A stretch of DNA of 64,000 bases, taken from assembly GCF_030413175.1 (NCBI RefSeq), contig NZ_CP129212.1:6486450-6550449 (forward strand), written 5' to 3'. The notes beneath the pieces were generated by a model that saw only the letters and a program-made list of their open reading frames with translations, made no database searches and was not told the origin of the DNA. A program made the position numbers and the translations under genes. Positions 28,767-37,251 of the stretch are shown piece by piece (within the stretch, counting starts at the first letter, position 1; each line of letters opens with the position of its first letter). The stretch is from Bradyrhizobium roseum (GTDB lineage Bacteria; Pseudomonadota; Alphaproteobacteria; Rhizobiales; Xanthobacteraceae).

Positions 28767-31415
28767 ATGACACCGGAGACCACCCTACCCGTGGCGACCA
28801 CGCCCCCCGGCCCGCCCGATCGCCCCATCCGCGTCCTCTTGCTGGCGACGGTTCTGGTCGCGGCGGCCCTGGTCGCCATGAGCTTTCTGATTGCCAACAA
28901 TCTGCGCGAAAGCGCGCTTAGCGACGCGGAGCGTGATCTCTCGCGTCACAGCCTGACGCTGGCCGGACAGGCCGAACGTTCGTTTCAATCCATCGATCTG
29001 ATCCTGTCCAACATCAACGACCATCTGGAATCGCGCGGTGTTTTCGACAGCGCCAGTTACAGCGTCGTGATGAGCGGCGAAGATACGCACCAGTTCCTCA
29101 AGGGAAAACTTGCGGGTCTCCCGCAACTGGAAGCGATCACAATGATCAATTCCGACGGAAAGCTGATCAATTTTTCCCGCTACTGGCCGATACCGGCGGT
29201 AAACGTTTCCGATCGCGATTATTTCAAGGCGCTCAAGAGCGACGGTTCGCGTAAGACGTTCATCAGCCAACCGGTCCAGAACCGCGGGACCGGAACCTGG
29301 AACATCTACATCGCGCGTCGCGTCAACGGCGGTTCCGGCGAATTCGCCGGCCTGATCCTGGCGGCAATGTCGCTCGAATATTTCGAGGATTTCTACAAGT
29401 CGATCTCGCTAGGCGAGGGCAGCGCCGAAGCGCTGCTTCGCGACGACGGCACCCTGCTCGCGCGCTACCCCAAAACCGCGGAAATCGGCAAGCTGGTCGC
29501 CGGCGCCGACACCCTCGCCCTGCTCAGATCCGGCGGCACCGTCCGCGGGATGTCACCCGTCGATCACGTGATGCGGATCAAGGCCGTCCGCAAGCTCGCG
29601 GGTGTTCCGCTCTCGATCATGACGACTCAAACCGAGGACAGCGTGCTGCAAGGCTGGCGGGACACCGTCAAGCTGCTGCTCGGCTTCACCGCGGCGATGA
29701 TCCTGGCGCTGACGCTGGCGGCCTTCGTCATTGTTCGCAAATGGCGGGAACAGGAGGTGCTGCGGCGCCTGCAATCGGAAAAGGCCGAGGCGGAGCGCGC
29801 CAAGGCGCTCGCAGAGACCGAGTTGCTGCGTCAGCAGGAGCGCACCGCGGAGGCGGCCAACCGCGCCAAATCGAATTTCCTGGCGGTGATGAGCCACGAA
29901 ATACGCACGCCGATGAACGCAGTTCTAGGCCTCACCAGCACCCTGCTGGAAACGAATCTCAGCCGCGACCAACGCGAATCGGTGCATGCCATTCACGTCG
30001 CCGGCGACAGCCTGCTGGAAATATTGAACGATATTCTGGACTTCTCCAAACTCGAAGTCGGCAACCTGACGCTCGAATCCGCCCCCTTCTCGCCCGCCGG
30101 GGTGCTGGAAAGCACGCTGAGCGTGGTCGGAGCAAGTGCAGCCGCCAAAGGACTCGAATTGCGGGTCGAACTCGATCCGAACCTGCCAACCGGCCTGCTC
30201 GGCGACGGCGGCAGGATACGGCAGGTTCTGCTGAACCTCGCCTCCAACGCGATCAAATTCACCGAGGCCGGAGAAATCAGGATCACGGTGGAGCGTCTTG
30301 AGGTCGAACAGGACTCCGCAAGGCTCCGCTGGTCGGTGACGGATTCAGGAATCGGCATTCCCGCCGACCGCCTGGGCGCGCTGTTCAACGACTTCGTCCA
30401 GGTGGACAGTTCGGTGAGCCGGCGGTACGGCGGATCCGGTCTCGGGCTTGCGATATGCCGACGCCTCGTCCGCCAGATGGGTGGAGATATCCACGTCGAG
30501 TCGAAGGTCGGCTATGGGTCGCGCTTCTTCTTCGAACTTTCCCTGCCCAAGGCAGAGCTGCCATCCGTCACAAAACGCGAGGACGATCCCTCGATCCTGC
30601 TGTTGAAAAAGCGGATCGAGCGGGCGGGAGTTCCGTTGCGGATTCTCATCGTTGACGACAACCAGACGAACCGGCTGGTTGCAGCCAAAATGCTCGGCGA
30701 ATTCGATATCGACATCAAACTGGCCTGCGATGGACTCGAGGCGGTTGCGGCGGTCTTCGAAAGCGATTTCGATCTCGTTTTCATGGATATGCAAATGCCC
30801 GAAATGGATGGATTGACGGCGACCCGGAAAATCCGGGCAGCAGGCGGGAAATACGAGCAGGTTCCGATCGTCGCCTTTACCGCCAATGCGTTCGCCGATG
30901 ATCGCGAGGCCTGCAAGGCCGCCGGGATGAACGACTTCCTCGCCAAGCCGGTCCGGAAGAAATTCCTGGTTCAGGCGGTGCTGCGCGGGCTTTCGGAGCG
31001 GGACCTGGAAGCCGGCAAAGGCAGCGTGACCGGGCAGGACAATGAACATGCGCCGCGTCGCGGTGCGGCCGAAGCACTGTTTGACCGCAGCGCGTTCGAC
31101 GCTCTGGTCGCCGAGATCAGCCTTGAAACGGCAATTCATACCTTCAGTGTCTTTGTCGAGGATACCCGCAAGCGGCTCGATGCGTTCAGCGCCATGAACA
31201 TTGCGGATGATCGAAGCAGGATTCGCCTTCAGGCCCACGCGTTGAAGTCGACCGCCGGGACATTCGGCTTCCGGCGGCTTTCGGCGCTCGCGGGCCGGCT
31301 GGAAAGCGATTCGGCAGAGATCGCCGAGGCCGATTTTCACGCGCTCGTACCTGAAATGGGCGAAGCCTTTGCATCGGGAATGGTGCAGTTTGCCAGCGCC
31401 CGCAAGGCGGCATGA
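28767..31415 (+). CDS. Hybrid sensor histidine kinase with receiver and Hpt domains
   Basis: 882 residues. A periplasmic dCACHE-like sensor (about 47-295) lies between two membrane helices (about 24-46 and 303-325), followed by a short coiled coil. The HisKA phospho-acceptor is His377 in VMSHEIRTPMNAVLG. The HATPase domain has N, G1 and G2 boxes (NLASNAIKFTEAG, VTDSGIGIPADRLG, GSGLGLAICRRL). The receiver has Asp674 in FMDMQMPEMDG, and the C-terminal Hpt has His824 in AHALKSTAGTFGF. The kinase therefore carries a full internal phosphorelay and must pass phosphate to a separate response regulator, none of which is adjacent. GAGG upstream favours this ATG over a GTG nine bases earlier. Confidence 0.95.
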   Translation: MTPETTLPVATTPPGPPDRPIRVLLLATVLVAAALVAMSFLIANNLRESALSDAERDLSRHSLTLAGQAERSFQSIDLILSNINDHLESRGVFDSASYSVVMSGEDTHQFLKGKLAGLPQLEAITMINSDGKLINFSRYWPIPAVNVSDRDYFKALKSDGSRKTFISQPVQNRGTGTWNIYIARRVNGGSGEFAGLILAAMSLEYFEDFYKSISLGEGSAEALLRDDGTLLARYPKTAEIGKLVAGADTLALLRSGGTVRGMSPVDHVMRIKAVRKLAGVPLSIMTTQTEDSVLQGWRDTVKLLLGFTAAMILALTLAAFVIVRKWREQEVLRRLQSEKAEAERAKALAETELLRQQERTAEAANRAKSNFLAVMSHEIRTPMNAVLGLTSTLLETNLSRDQRESVHAIHVAGDSLLEILNDILDFSKLEVGNLTLESAPFSPAGVLESTLSVVGASAAAKGLELRVELDPNLPTGLLGDGGRIRQVLLNLASNAIKFTEAGEIRITVERLEVEQDSARLRWSVTDSGIGIPADRLGALFNDFVQVDSSVSRRYGGSGLGLAICRRLVRQMGGDIHVESKVGYGSRFFFELSLPKAELPSVTKREDDPSILLLKKRIERAGVPLRILIVDDNQTNRLVAAKMLGEFDIDIKLACDGLEAVAAVFESDFDLVFMDMQMPEMDGLTATRKIRAAGGKYEQVPIVAFTANAFADDREACKAAGMNDFLAKPVRKKFLVQAVLRGLSERDLEAGKGSVTGQDNEHAPRRGAAEALFDRSAFDALVAEISLETAIHTFSVFVEDTRKRLDAFSAMNIADDRSRIRLQAHALKSTAGTFGFRRLSALAGRLESDSAEIAEADFHALVPEMGEAFASGMVQFASARKAA

Positions 31416-31440
31416 CAGGCTTTCGGAAGGCCTTTATGCA

Positions 31441-31465
31441 CAGCGCCGGACGTCGTCCGGCGCTG
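31441..31465 (+). terminator. Perfect hairpin after the hybrid kinase gene
   Basis: An 11-bp perfect stem (CAGCGCCGGAC / GTCCGGCGCTG) with a three-base loop lies 26 bases after the stop. No T-run follows, so it may mark a transcript end or stabilise the RNA rather than act as a classical terminator. Confidence 0.5.
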
Positions 31466-31532
31466 AACCGTATCGTCCGACATTGCCTTCAGAGGCATCA
31501 GCGGTGGAGCTGATTCACACACGCGCTGAAAA

Positions 31533-31557
31533 GAAAAGCCGCCCGAGGCGGCTTCTC
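31533..31557 (-). terminator. Terminator of the PEP-CTERM gene
   Basis: On the minus strand GAGAAGCCGCC-TCG-GGCGGCTTTTCTTTTC forms a stem followed by a T-rich tract, just after the minus-strand stop at 31582. Confidence 0.8.
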
Positions 31558-31581
31558 CCATCTCGAACCGGGTAACGCAGA

Positions 31582-32106
31582 TCAAGCTGCGGCGACCGCC
31601 CGCCTGCCCTTGCGACGATAGGCCATCAAGCTCACGCCGGCGAAACCCAGGATCATCATTGCCCAGGTTGACGCCTCGGGAACGGCGGCAACCGCCGAAA
31701 TGGTCAAGACATCGTTCTGTCCAAGGAACGGGTTTCTCAGGTTGAAGCTGCCCAATGTGAAAACCGGATCGGCCGGATTTCCTGTAAACAGGTCCGGACC
31801 ATTGCTGGTCAATTGAACGAAGCCGAGCGTTGTCCCCCCGATGTTGAAATCGGCGATCAGATTGGTGCCGAACGAAATCGACGCCACACCCGCAACCCCG
31901 CCAAAAATGCCGGAGACGTTGTCAAAGCCAACCTGATTGCCGAACAAGCTGCTTGAACTGAAGAAGTTCGGCATCGTCTCGGTATCGATCTGAAAGCTTG
32001 CCTGGTGGGACCCCGTCAGCTCGAAGTTCAACAAACTCGCGCTGGCTGGCGACGTGGCCAAGACGGCGAGCAGCGCGGCCACGGCCGCGCCGGTGTTCCT
32101 TCTCAT
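31582..32106 (-). CDS. PEP-CTERM sorting-domain protein
   Basis: 174 residues, exported. It has an N-terminal signal ([23 protein letters not shown]), a beta-rich Gly/Asn/Phe passenger domain, and a C-terminal sorting tag. The tag is [10 protein letters not shown] followed by a hydrophobic helix ([12 protein letters not shown]) and RRKGRR. Such tags are recognised by an exosortase (EpsH type) in bacteria making exopolysaccharide. No exosortase or polysaccharide locus is in this window. The mature domain has no recognised function. Confidence 0.88.
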   Translation of the reverse strand: MRRNTGAAVAALLAVLATSPASASLLNFELTGSHQASFQIDTETMPNFFSSSSLFGNQVGFDNVSGIFGGVAGVASISFGTNLIADFNIGGTTLGFVQLTSNGPDLFTGNPADPVFTLGSFNLRNPFLGQNDVLTISAVAAVPEASTWAMMILGFAGVSLMAYRRKGRRAVAAA

Positions 32107-32287
32107 TTTGATAATTCCTTCCTTTCTGTGACGGTCCCACGTCGATCACAGCACGGGAAGAAGCAGCTCGCACTACGAAACTTGCGGATTGAAAAATATA
32201 GCCTGGAAGGTGAAACGCATCTCGGGTTTTCCCGTACCCCGTCGAACGTCATCGCCGAAACCGAAACCACGATGACGTCTGTGATGT

Positions 32288-33346
32288 CTACAAACAGGTC
32301 GCGCGTTCGGCGGCGAGGTAGCCGAACAGCAGGCCGATGCCGAACAACAGCACGAGACCGGCGGCGCCGAACTCGATGCCGCGCATGATCAGCGTGCCGC
32401 CGCCGTCCCGACCGCGGCTGAACCGTGCGGCCAGGCCCTTGGCCGATACGGCGACCACGGCGATGGTCGCGACCATGATCGCGGTGCCGAGCCCCATCAC
32501 AAAAGTCGCGGCGATGCCGGCCCAGAACAGGCCCTGCGCCAGCGAAAACACCAGCACCAGGATCGCACCCGAGCAGGGCCGCATGCCGACGGCGAAGATC
32601 GTGCCCAGCCCTCGCCGCCAGCCGCCGGGACCGGCGAGTTGGTCCGGCGTCGGCCCATGCGAGTGGCCGCAATGCTCGTCATGGACGTGATGATCGTCGT
32701 GATGGCCATCATGATCAGGGTGGCCGTGATCGTGGCCATGATCATGATCGTGGTGATGATGTGCCGCCGCCGGCGCCGGCTTCGCCTGCAGCGCGCGGAT
32801 GAAACCGCCGCCCTTGGTCCAGACCAGGCGGGCGCCGACAGCCGCGATCAGGCCGTAGCTTGCGATCTCGATCGCCTTTTCCGCCGAACACATCGTCTTC
32901 GCCGTGGAAGACAGCAGCCAGGCGAACACCGCGACGATTGCGACCGCCACGACCGCCTGCAGCAGCGCCGATACGAACGACAGCACGATGCCGCGTCGCG
33001 CGGTCTCTTCGTTGGCGACGAGATAGGACGAGATCACTGCCTTGCCATGGCCGGGCCCGGCGGCGTGAAAGACGCCGTAAGCAAAGGAAATTCCGAGCAG
33101 CGACCAGACCGCGCTGCCGTCCGACTTCGCTGCGCGGATCGTCGAAGACATCTCACGATAGAATTCGGATTGCTTGGCGAGGATCCACCCGATGATGCCG
33201 CCGGCAGGTGGCTCGGCTGGCGGACGCGGGCCGCCGAATGGATTCTGCGCCAGCACGGCATGCAACGCGGCGTCAAAGACAATGATGGCCGCGAACGCCG
33301 CAGCCGCTACCGCCACGCCTCGCGCCAGACCCACAGGCAGCTTCAC
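32288..33346 (-). CDS. Nickel/cobalt transporter, NicO/RcnA family
   Basis: About 352 residues with six or more membrane helices. It moves Ni/Co ions (export for RcnA, uptake in other members). The signature histidine/acid motif lies in HAAGPGHGKAVISSYL. A long His-rich cytoplasmic loop (about 200-235, HHHHDHDHGHDHGHPDHDGH and onward) is followed by the second half with GMRPCSGAILVLVFSLAQG. The GTG start overlaps the stop of the upstream DUF1007 gene by four bases (GTGA), a translational-coupling arrangement that decides the start. Pairing with DUF1007 is a recurrent alphaproteobacterial arrangement. Confidence 0.93.
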   Translation of the reverse strand: MKLPVGLARGVAVAAAAFAAIIVFDAALHAVLAQNPFGGPRPPAEPPAGGIIGWILAKQSEFYREMSSTIRAAKSDGSAVWSLLGISFAYGVFHAAGPGHGKAVISSYLVANEETARRGIVLSFVSALLQAVVAVAIVAVFAWLLSSTAKTMCSAEKAIEIASYGLIAAVGARLVWTKGGGFIRALQAKPAPAAAHHHHDHDHGHDHGHPDHDGHHDDHHVHDEHCGHSHGPTPDQLAGPGGWRRGLGTIFAVGMRPCSGAILVLVFSLAQGLFWAGIAATFVMGLGTAIMVATIAVVAVSAKGLAARFSRGRDGGGTLIMRGIEFGAAGLVLLFGIGLLFGYLAAERATCL

Positions 33347-33978
33347 GGGCAATCGACCATGATCTTGTTGGCGAACATCGCGCCGTAGTTGGAATTGTCG
33401 CCGTTCATGAAATTGTTCTCGTTGAGGCGCTGGGCAGTAGCGGTGCCGTCATTCGGCCGCTGGAACTGCATCTTGCAGGTGGCCGGCGCGCCGTTGAGCT
33501 TGATCGGGTCCTTGTCGTCGAACTTGAAGTCGATGAAATAGGAGGGATCGAAGACTTCGAGCGCGGTCTGCTGCGCCTTGAACGGCGTCTTGAGCGGCAG
33601 CATGAAATGCAGCGTCAGCTCGCTGTCCTTGTATTCGAGGAAGTAATCGACCGGCTCGACGAACTTCTGCTTCTTGCCGTCGGCCCTGGCGAAGGTAAAG
33701 AAGTTGAACTCCTTCAGCGACTCGACATTGGTCTGCGCCAGCGGCGCCAGCTCTTCGCGGGTGTAGATCCCCTTGGTCTTGCTCGCCAGCCCCTGCAACG
33801 CGTAGGTCGTGAACATCTCGTCAAAGGTCCAGGCGTGGCGGACGCCCGTGATCGTGCCGTCGGGGGCGTAGACCACCTCGCTCTTGGCGGTGATCCAGAC
33901 GTGCGGATGCGCTTCGGCCGGCGAGGCGCCGAGCGACCACGCGAGGATGAAGGCAAATAAGCCAGACACCACACGCAA
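33343..33978 (-). CDS. DUF1007 family periplasmic protein, partner of NicO transporter
   Basis: About 211 residues, exported. A signal peptide (RVVSGLFAFILAWSLGASPAEA) is cut just before HPHVWITAKSEVVY, the family's conserved mature N-terminus, where the His-x-His and following residues likely bind metal. The rest includes AWTFDEMFTTYALQG and a late Cys pair (ATCKMQF and VDCP). I chose a TTG start with AGGGA seven bases upstream, because the open frame further up translates a dispersed palindromic repeat. An ATG at 34008 inside that repeat is the alternative. It is translationally coupled to the NicO gene. Confidence 0.82.
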   Translation of the reverse strand: MRVVSGLFAFILAWSLGASPAEAHPHVWITAKSEVVYAPDGTITGVRHAWTFDEMFTTYALQGLASKTKGIYTREELAPLAQTNVESLKEFNFFTFARADGKKQKFVEPVDYFLEYKDSELTLHFMLPLKTPFKAQQTALEVFDPSYFIDFKFDDKDPIKLNGAPATCKMQFQRPNDGTATAQRLNENNFMNGDNSNYGAMFANKIMVDCP

Positions 33979-33980
33979 GA

Positions 33981-34100
33981 CGTCGTCCCTGCGAACGCAG
34001 GCACCCATAACCCCGGTCGCTCGTTGAGGGGGAAGGCGTCTGGCAATGTGGCAGAAAGCTGCGGCACGGCGTATGGGTCCCCGCGTTCGCGGGGACGACG
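33981..34100. repeat. Dispersed palindromic repeat abutting the DUF1007 start
   Basis: 120 bases bounded by inverted arms: CGTCGTCCCTGCGAACGCAG...CACCCATA on one side and TATGGGTCCCCGCGTTCGCG...GGACGACG on the other. The 'GTCGTCCC-GCGAACGC' type of repeat is common between genes in Bradyrhizobium-like genomes. It lies between the M3 peptidase stop and the DUF1007 start and supplies the latter's ribosome-site region. Confidence 0.8.
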
Positions 34101-34121
34101 AGTAATGAGTGTCTCGGCTGG

Positions 34122-36212
34122 TCACGCCGCCTCCGGAGTTTCGAGCAGGCCGCGCCGGCGCAACAGCGCGTCGGCTTCCGGCTCACGGCCGCGGAAGGCG
34201 ACGTAGGCGTCCTCCGGGTCGCGGGAACCGCCAGACGAGTAGATGTCGTCATGCAGGCGTTTGGCGGTGGCGGTGTCGAAGATGTCGCCGGCTTCCTCGA
34301 AGGCGCCAAAGGCGTCAGCGTCCATCACCTCCGACCACATGTAGCTGTAATAGCCGGACGCATAGTGATCGCCGGAGAAGATGTGGCCGAACTGCGTCGG
34401 CCGGTGCCGCAGCGCGATTTCGGCGGGCATACCGATCTTCTCCAGTTCGGCCTTCTCGAATGCGCCGACGTCGCGGCTGGCTTCGGCCGGCTGGGTGTGG
34501 AATTCGAGGTCGATGAGCGCCGAAGACACGAACTCCACCGTAGCAAAGCCCTGATTGAACTTTCGCGCGGCGAGGAAACGCTGCAGCAGGTCGTCCGGCA
34601 GCGCCTCGCCGGTCTGGTAGTGCTTGGCGAACTGCCGCAGCACCTGCGGCTGCTCCTGCCAGTGCTCGTAGAGCTGCGACGGCAGTTCGACGAAATCGGT
34701 GAACACGGAGGTTCCCGACAGCGAGGGATAGGTCACGTTGGACAGCATGCCGTGCAGGCCGTGGCCAAACTCGTGGAATAGCGTCCGCGCGTCGTCTGGC
34801 GACAGCAGCGACGGCTGGCCATCGGCGCCCTTGGCGAAGTTGCAGACGTTGATGATCAAGGGCGCGACCTCACCGTCGAGCTTCTGCTGGTCGCGCAGCG
34901 AGGTCATCCAGGCGCCGGAGCGTTTTGAGGACCTGGCAAAGTAATCGCCGTAGAACAGCGCCTTGTGCTTGCCCTCGGCACCCCTGACTTCCCAGACCCG
35001 GACATCCGGGTGCCAGACCGGCACATCCTTGCGCTCCGAGAAGGTGATCCCGAACAGACGGGTGGCGCAGTCGAAGGCGGCCTCGATCATGTGGTCGAGC
35101 ACCAGATAGGGTTTTATGGCGGCATCGTCGAAATCGGCGCGGCGCTGGCGGAGGATCTCGGCGTAATAGCGCCAGTCCCACGGGGCGAGGGTGAAATTGC
35201 CGCCCTCCTCCGCGATCAGCGCCTGCAGGGCATCGCGGTCGGCGAGCGCTCGCGCCCGGGCCGGCTTCCAGACCCGCTCCAGCAGGCTGCGCACGGCTTC
35301 CGGCGTCTTGGCCATGGAATCCTCCAGCCGGTAGGCGGCGTAGGTTGGATAGCCCATGATCTTCGCGGCTTCCTCCCGCAGGGCAAGAATCTCCACGATG
35401 GTGGCGTTGTTGTCGTTGGCGTTGCCATTGTCGCCGCGCGCGGTGAAGGCCTTGAAAACCTTCTCGCGCAAGTCGCGGCGGGAAGAGCTTTTCAGGAACG
35501 GCTCCACGGAGGAACGCGACAGCGTCACGATCGCCTTTCCGGCCATGCCGCGCTCTTCTGCCGCAGCCTTGGCTGCGGCGACGAACGCCTCGGGAAGGCC
35601 GGCGCGGTCGTCCTCGCCGAGCTCCAGGAACCAGTCCTGCTCGTCGCCGAGCAGATGGTGGCTGAAAGAGGTCCCGAGCTGGGCCAGCCGCTCGTTGATC
35701 TCGGCCCGGCGCTTCTTGGCGCCCTCGTCGAGGCCGGCGCCGGCGCGGTGGAAGTTGGTGTAGGTGCGCTCCAGGAGCCGCATCTGTTCCGTGCTCAGGC
35801 CGAGCTTGGCGCGCTTTTCGTGCAGCATCGCGATGCGGCCGAACAGCACCGCGTTCATCATGATCGGGTTCCAGTGCCGCGCCATCCGCACCGAGACCTC
35901 CTTGTCGATCTCGAGGATGGCCGGATTGGAGTGCGCCGAGACCAAGTCGTAGAACACGGCCGCGACCTTGGACAGCAGCTTGCCGGAGCGCTCCAGCGCC
36001 GTGATGGTGTTGGCGAAGTCCGGCAGGGTCGGATCATGGGTGATCGCCTGGATCTCGGCGGCATGGTCGGCAAAGGCCTGCTCGAAAGCCGGCAAAAAAT
36101 GCTCCGGCTCGATCTCGGCGAACGGTGGCGTCTCGAACGGCGCCTGCCACGGCTGGAGCAGCGGATTTGTTCCGGCTTGCGGGGCGGCTGCCGCTTGCTG
36201 GGTTTCTGACAT
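34122..36212 (-). CDS. M3 family zinc metallopeptidase (oligopeptidase A/Dcp type)
   Basis: 696 residues, cytoplasmic (no signal). The zinc site is ARTLFHEFGHGLHGML, the HExxH thermolysin-type motif, with the downstream glutamate expected in the following helix (FTDFVELPSQLYEHW). Overall layout and the N-terminal helical region (NPLLQPWQAPFETPPFAEIEPEHF) match PrlC and peptidyl-dipeptidase Dcp, which cut short peptides released by proteases. The ATG of the MSETQQ start is used; the preceding GTG is less likely. It is upstream of the NicO-DUF1007 pair, separated by a palindromic repeat. Confidence 0.95.
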   Translation of the reverse strand: MSETQQAAAAPQAGTNPLLQPWQAPFETPPFAEIEPEHFLPAFEQAFADHAAEIQAITHDPTLPDFANTITALERSGKLLSKVAAVFYDLVSAHSNPAILEIDKEVSVRMARHWNPIMMNAVLFGRIAMLHEKRAKLGLSTEQMRLLERTYTNFHRAGAGLDEGAKKRRAEINERLAQLGTSFSHHLLGDEQDWFLELGEDDRAGLPEAFVAAAKAAAEERGMAGKAIVTLSRSSVEPFLKSSSRRDLREKVFKAFTARGDNGNANDNNATIVEILALREEAAKIMGYPTYAAYRLEDSMAKTPEAVRSLLERVWKPARARALADRDALQALIAEEGGNFTLAPWDWRYYAEILRQRRADFDDAAIKPYLVLDHMIEAAFDCATRLFGITFSERKDVPVWHPDVRVWEVRGAEGKHKALFYGDYFARSSKRSGAWMTSLRDQQKLDGEVAPLIINVCNFAKGADGQPSLLSPDDARTLFHEFGHGLHGMLSNVTYPSLSGTSVFTDFVELPSQLYEHWQEQPQVLRQFAKHYQTGEALPDDLLQRFLAARKFNQGFATVEFVSSALIDLEFHTQPAEASRDVGAFEKAELEKIGMPAEIALRHRPTQFGHIFSGDHYASGYYSYMWSEVMDADAFGAFEEAGDIFDTATAKRLHDDIYSSGGSRDPEDAYVAFRGREPEADALLRRRGLLETPEAA

Positions 36213-36341
36213 CACACTTCCCGTCTTTTCCTTGAAATATGCGGCAATCTATATCACGCCATACGGCATTTTTGGGCCTTTTGCGCTTGATAGATGGGGC
36301 CTTTTCGGAGAGATTGCGCCCCCTGAAAGGGATCTTTTTCC

Positions 36342-36599
36342 ATGAGCTCACAGCCCGCAACCACCTCCCGCGCCATCGCTTGGCCGAGCGTCATCACCGT
36401 GATCTCGGCGGCGATCCTGATCGGCGCCGAAGTGTTCGGTGCGGCATTCGCCGGCGGCTGGGCGCTCGCGATCCTGTTCGGCCTCGACGACACCGCTGCG
36501 CACATCCTGCAGGCGGTGCTGTTTGCGATCGGCGTCGTGATCATGGCGGCATTCATCCGCGCCGCTCAACGCATCGAGCCGTTCTTCAAACGCGGCTGA
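36342..36599 (+). CDS. Small two-helix membrane protein, unknown
   Basis: 85 residues with two predicted membrane helices (about 13-34 and 55-75), joined by GGWALAILFGLDDTAAHI and ending in a basic tail (RAAQRIEPFFKRG). AAGGGATC precedes the ATG by about nine bases. It is divergent from the M3 peptidase. It resembles short conserved hypothetical membrane proteins of Nitrobacteraceae. No function can be assigned. Confidence 0.7.
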   Translation: MSSQPATTSRAIAWPSVITVISAAILIGAEVFGAAFAGGWALAILFGLDDTAAHILQAVLFAIGVVIMAAFIRAAQRIEPFFKRG

Positions 36600-36824
36600 C
36601 GCGCGTTGGAAGAAAGCGCTGTGGCACAGGCCCAAAAGCGCTCACGGCACCTTTCAGAAATCTTAACACCCGTTCATGTTTGTCGCGATCTACGCGCTGC
36701 CAGCGCGTTCGTAAGCACGCGTTAGGGAAATTTGTCCCCAGCCTAAAAAAAATGTTGCGAAGCGAAATCAAAAGTCTTATTTCGAGCTTGCCCAATTTCG
36801 CACGTGCCTGTGGTCGTGTGTCAG
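36600..36824. other. Region upstream of the ornithine decarboxylase leader
   Basis: 225 bases without a convincing gene. It should contain the promoter of the decarboxylase transcript. A TTGCGA / TATTTC pair with a 17-base spacer near 36754-36782 is a weak candidate. No other structure stands out. Confidence 0.4.
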
Positions 36825-37251
36825 TCGGTAGGTATCCGGACAAGAGGCCGGACAGCCGCCAAGGGATGAAGAACCGAGGGTCGCTCACGTTCGAGTGGCC
36901 AGCATCTCTCTCAAGAGATGCCGTTGAAGGTCTCTCCATCCTTTGCAACCGTGACTGGCAGCCGGAGGCGAACCGGCGCACCCCGCTCTCAACGGGGGAC
37001 GCGACTTAAAGCAACGACGGATCGGGCTTTTTTGGTCTCTACCGGCATTCCACCGCCGGCGCGGGCTACTGAAAAGGCTTGTCCTTCATTGCCAGGTGTG
37101 CGGGCGGGAAATTCCCAACCAATCCACGGCAGCACAATTCGGTCTGAGTCCAAGGCCTTGTCGCGTCTCCATCGTGCGGCAGCGCCGGCAAACTCATGTC
37201 CGAGATCACATTTGAACGGGTCCTTGTCGCAAAGGCCGTTTGGAGGGTGCT
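36825..37251 (+). ncRNA. Structured leader of ornithine decarboxylase, speF-motif-like
   Basis: A leader of more than 400 bases with many stems. Examples are CCGG-N8-CCGG near 36837, a perfect 8-bp stem GCATCTCT/AGAGATGC (36902-36921), GCCGG/CCGGC (36961-36977), CCCCG/CGGGG (36981-36997), then a CTTTTTTGG tract near 37029. Rhizobiales ornithine decarboxylase genes are known to carry a conserved 5' RNA called the speF motif, and position and size fit. I could not run a covariance search, so the identity and exact ends are inference. The likely role is feedback control of polyamine synthesis. Confidence 0.65.
37215..37240 (+). promoter_or_regulatory. Hairpin next to the decarboxylase ribosome site
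   Basis: AACGG / CCGTT flanks CCTT / AAGG in a two-part stem ending one base before the GGAGGG ribosome site (37242-37247). It could alter ribosome access depending on the fold of the leader upstream. Confidence 0.45.

Noticed and set aside
32640..32800. Tandem repeat or CRISPR-like pattern in CAT/GAT-rich DNA
   Set aside because: It is the coding sequence of the His-rich loop of the NicO transporter, not a DNA repeat array.
33979..34125. Longer DUF1007 N-terminus
   Set aside because: These codons translate the palindromic repeat and would place about 50 residues before a perfect signal peptide.
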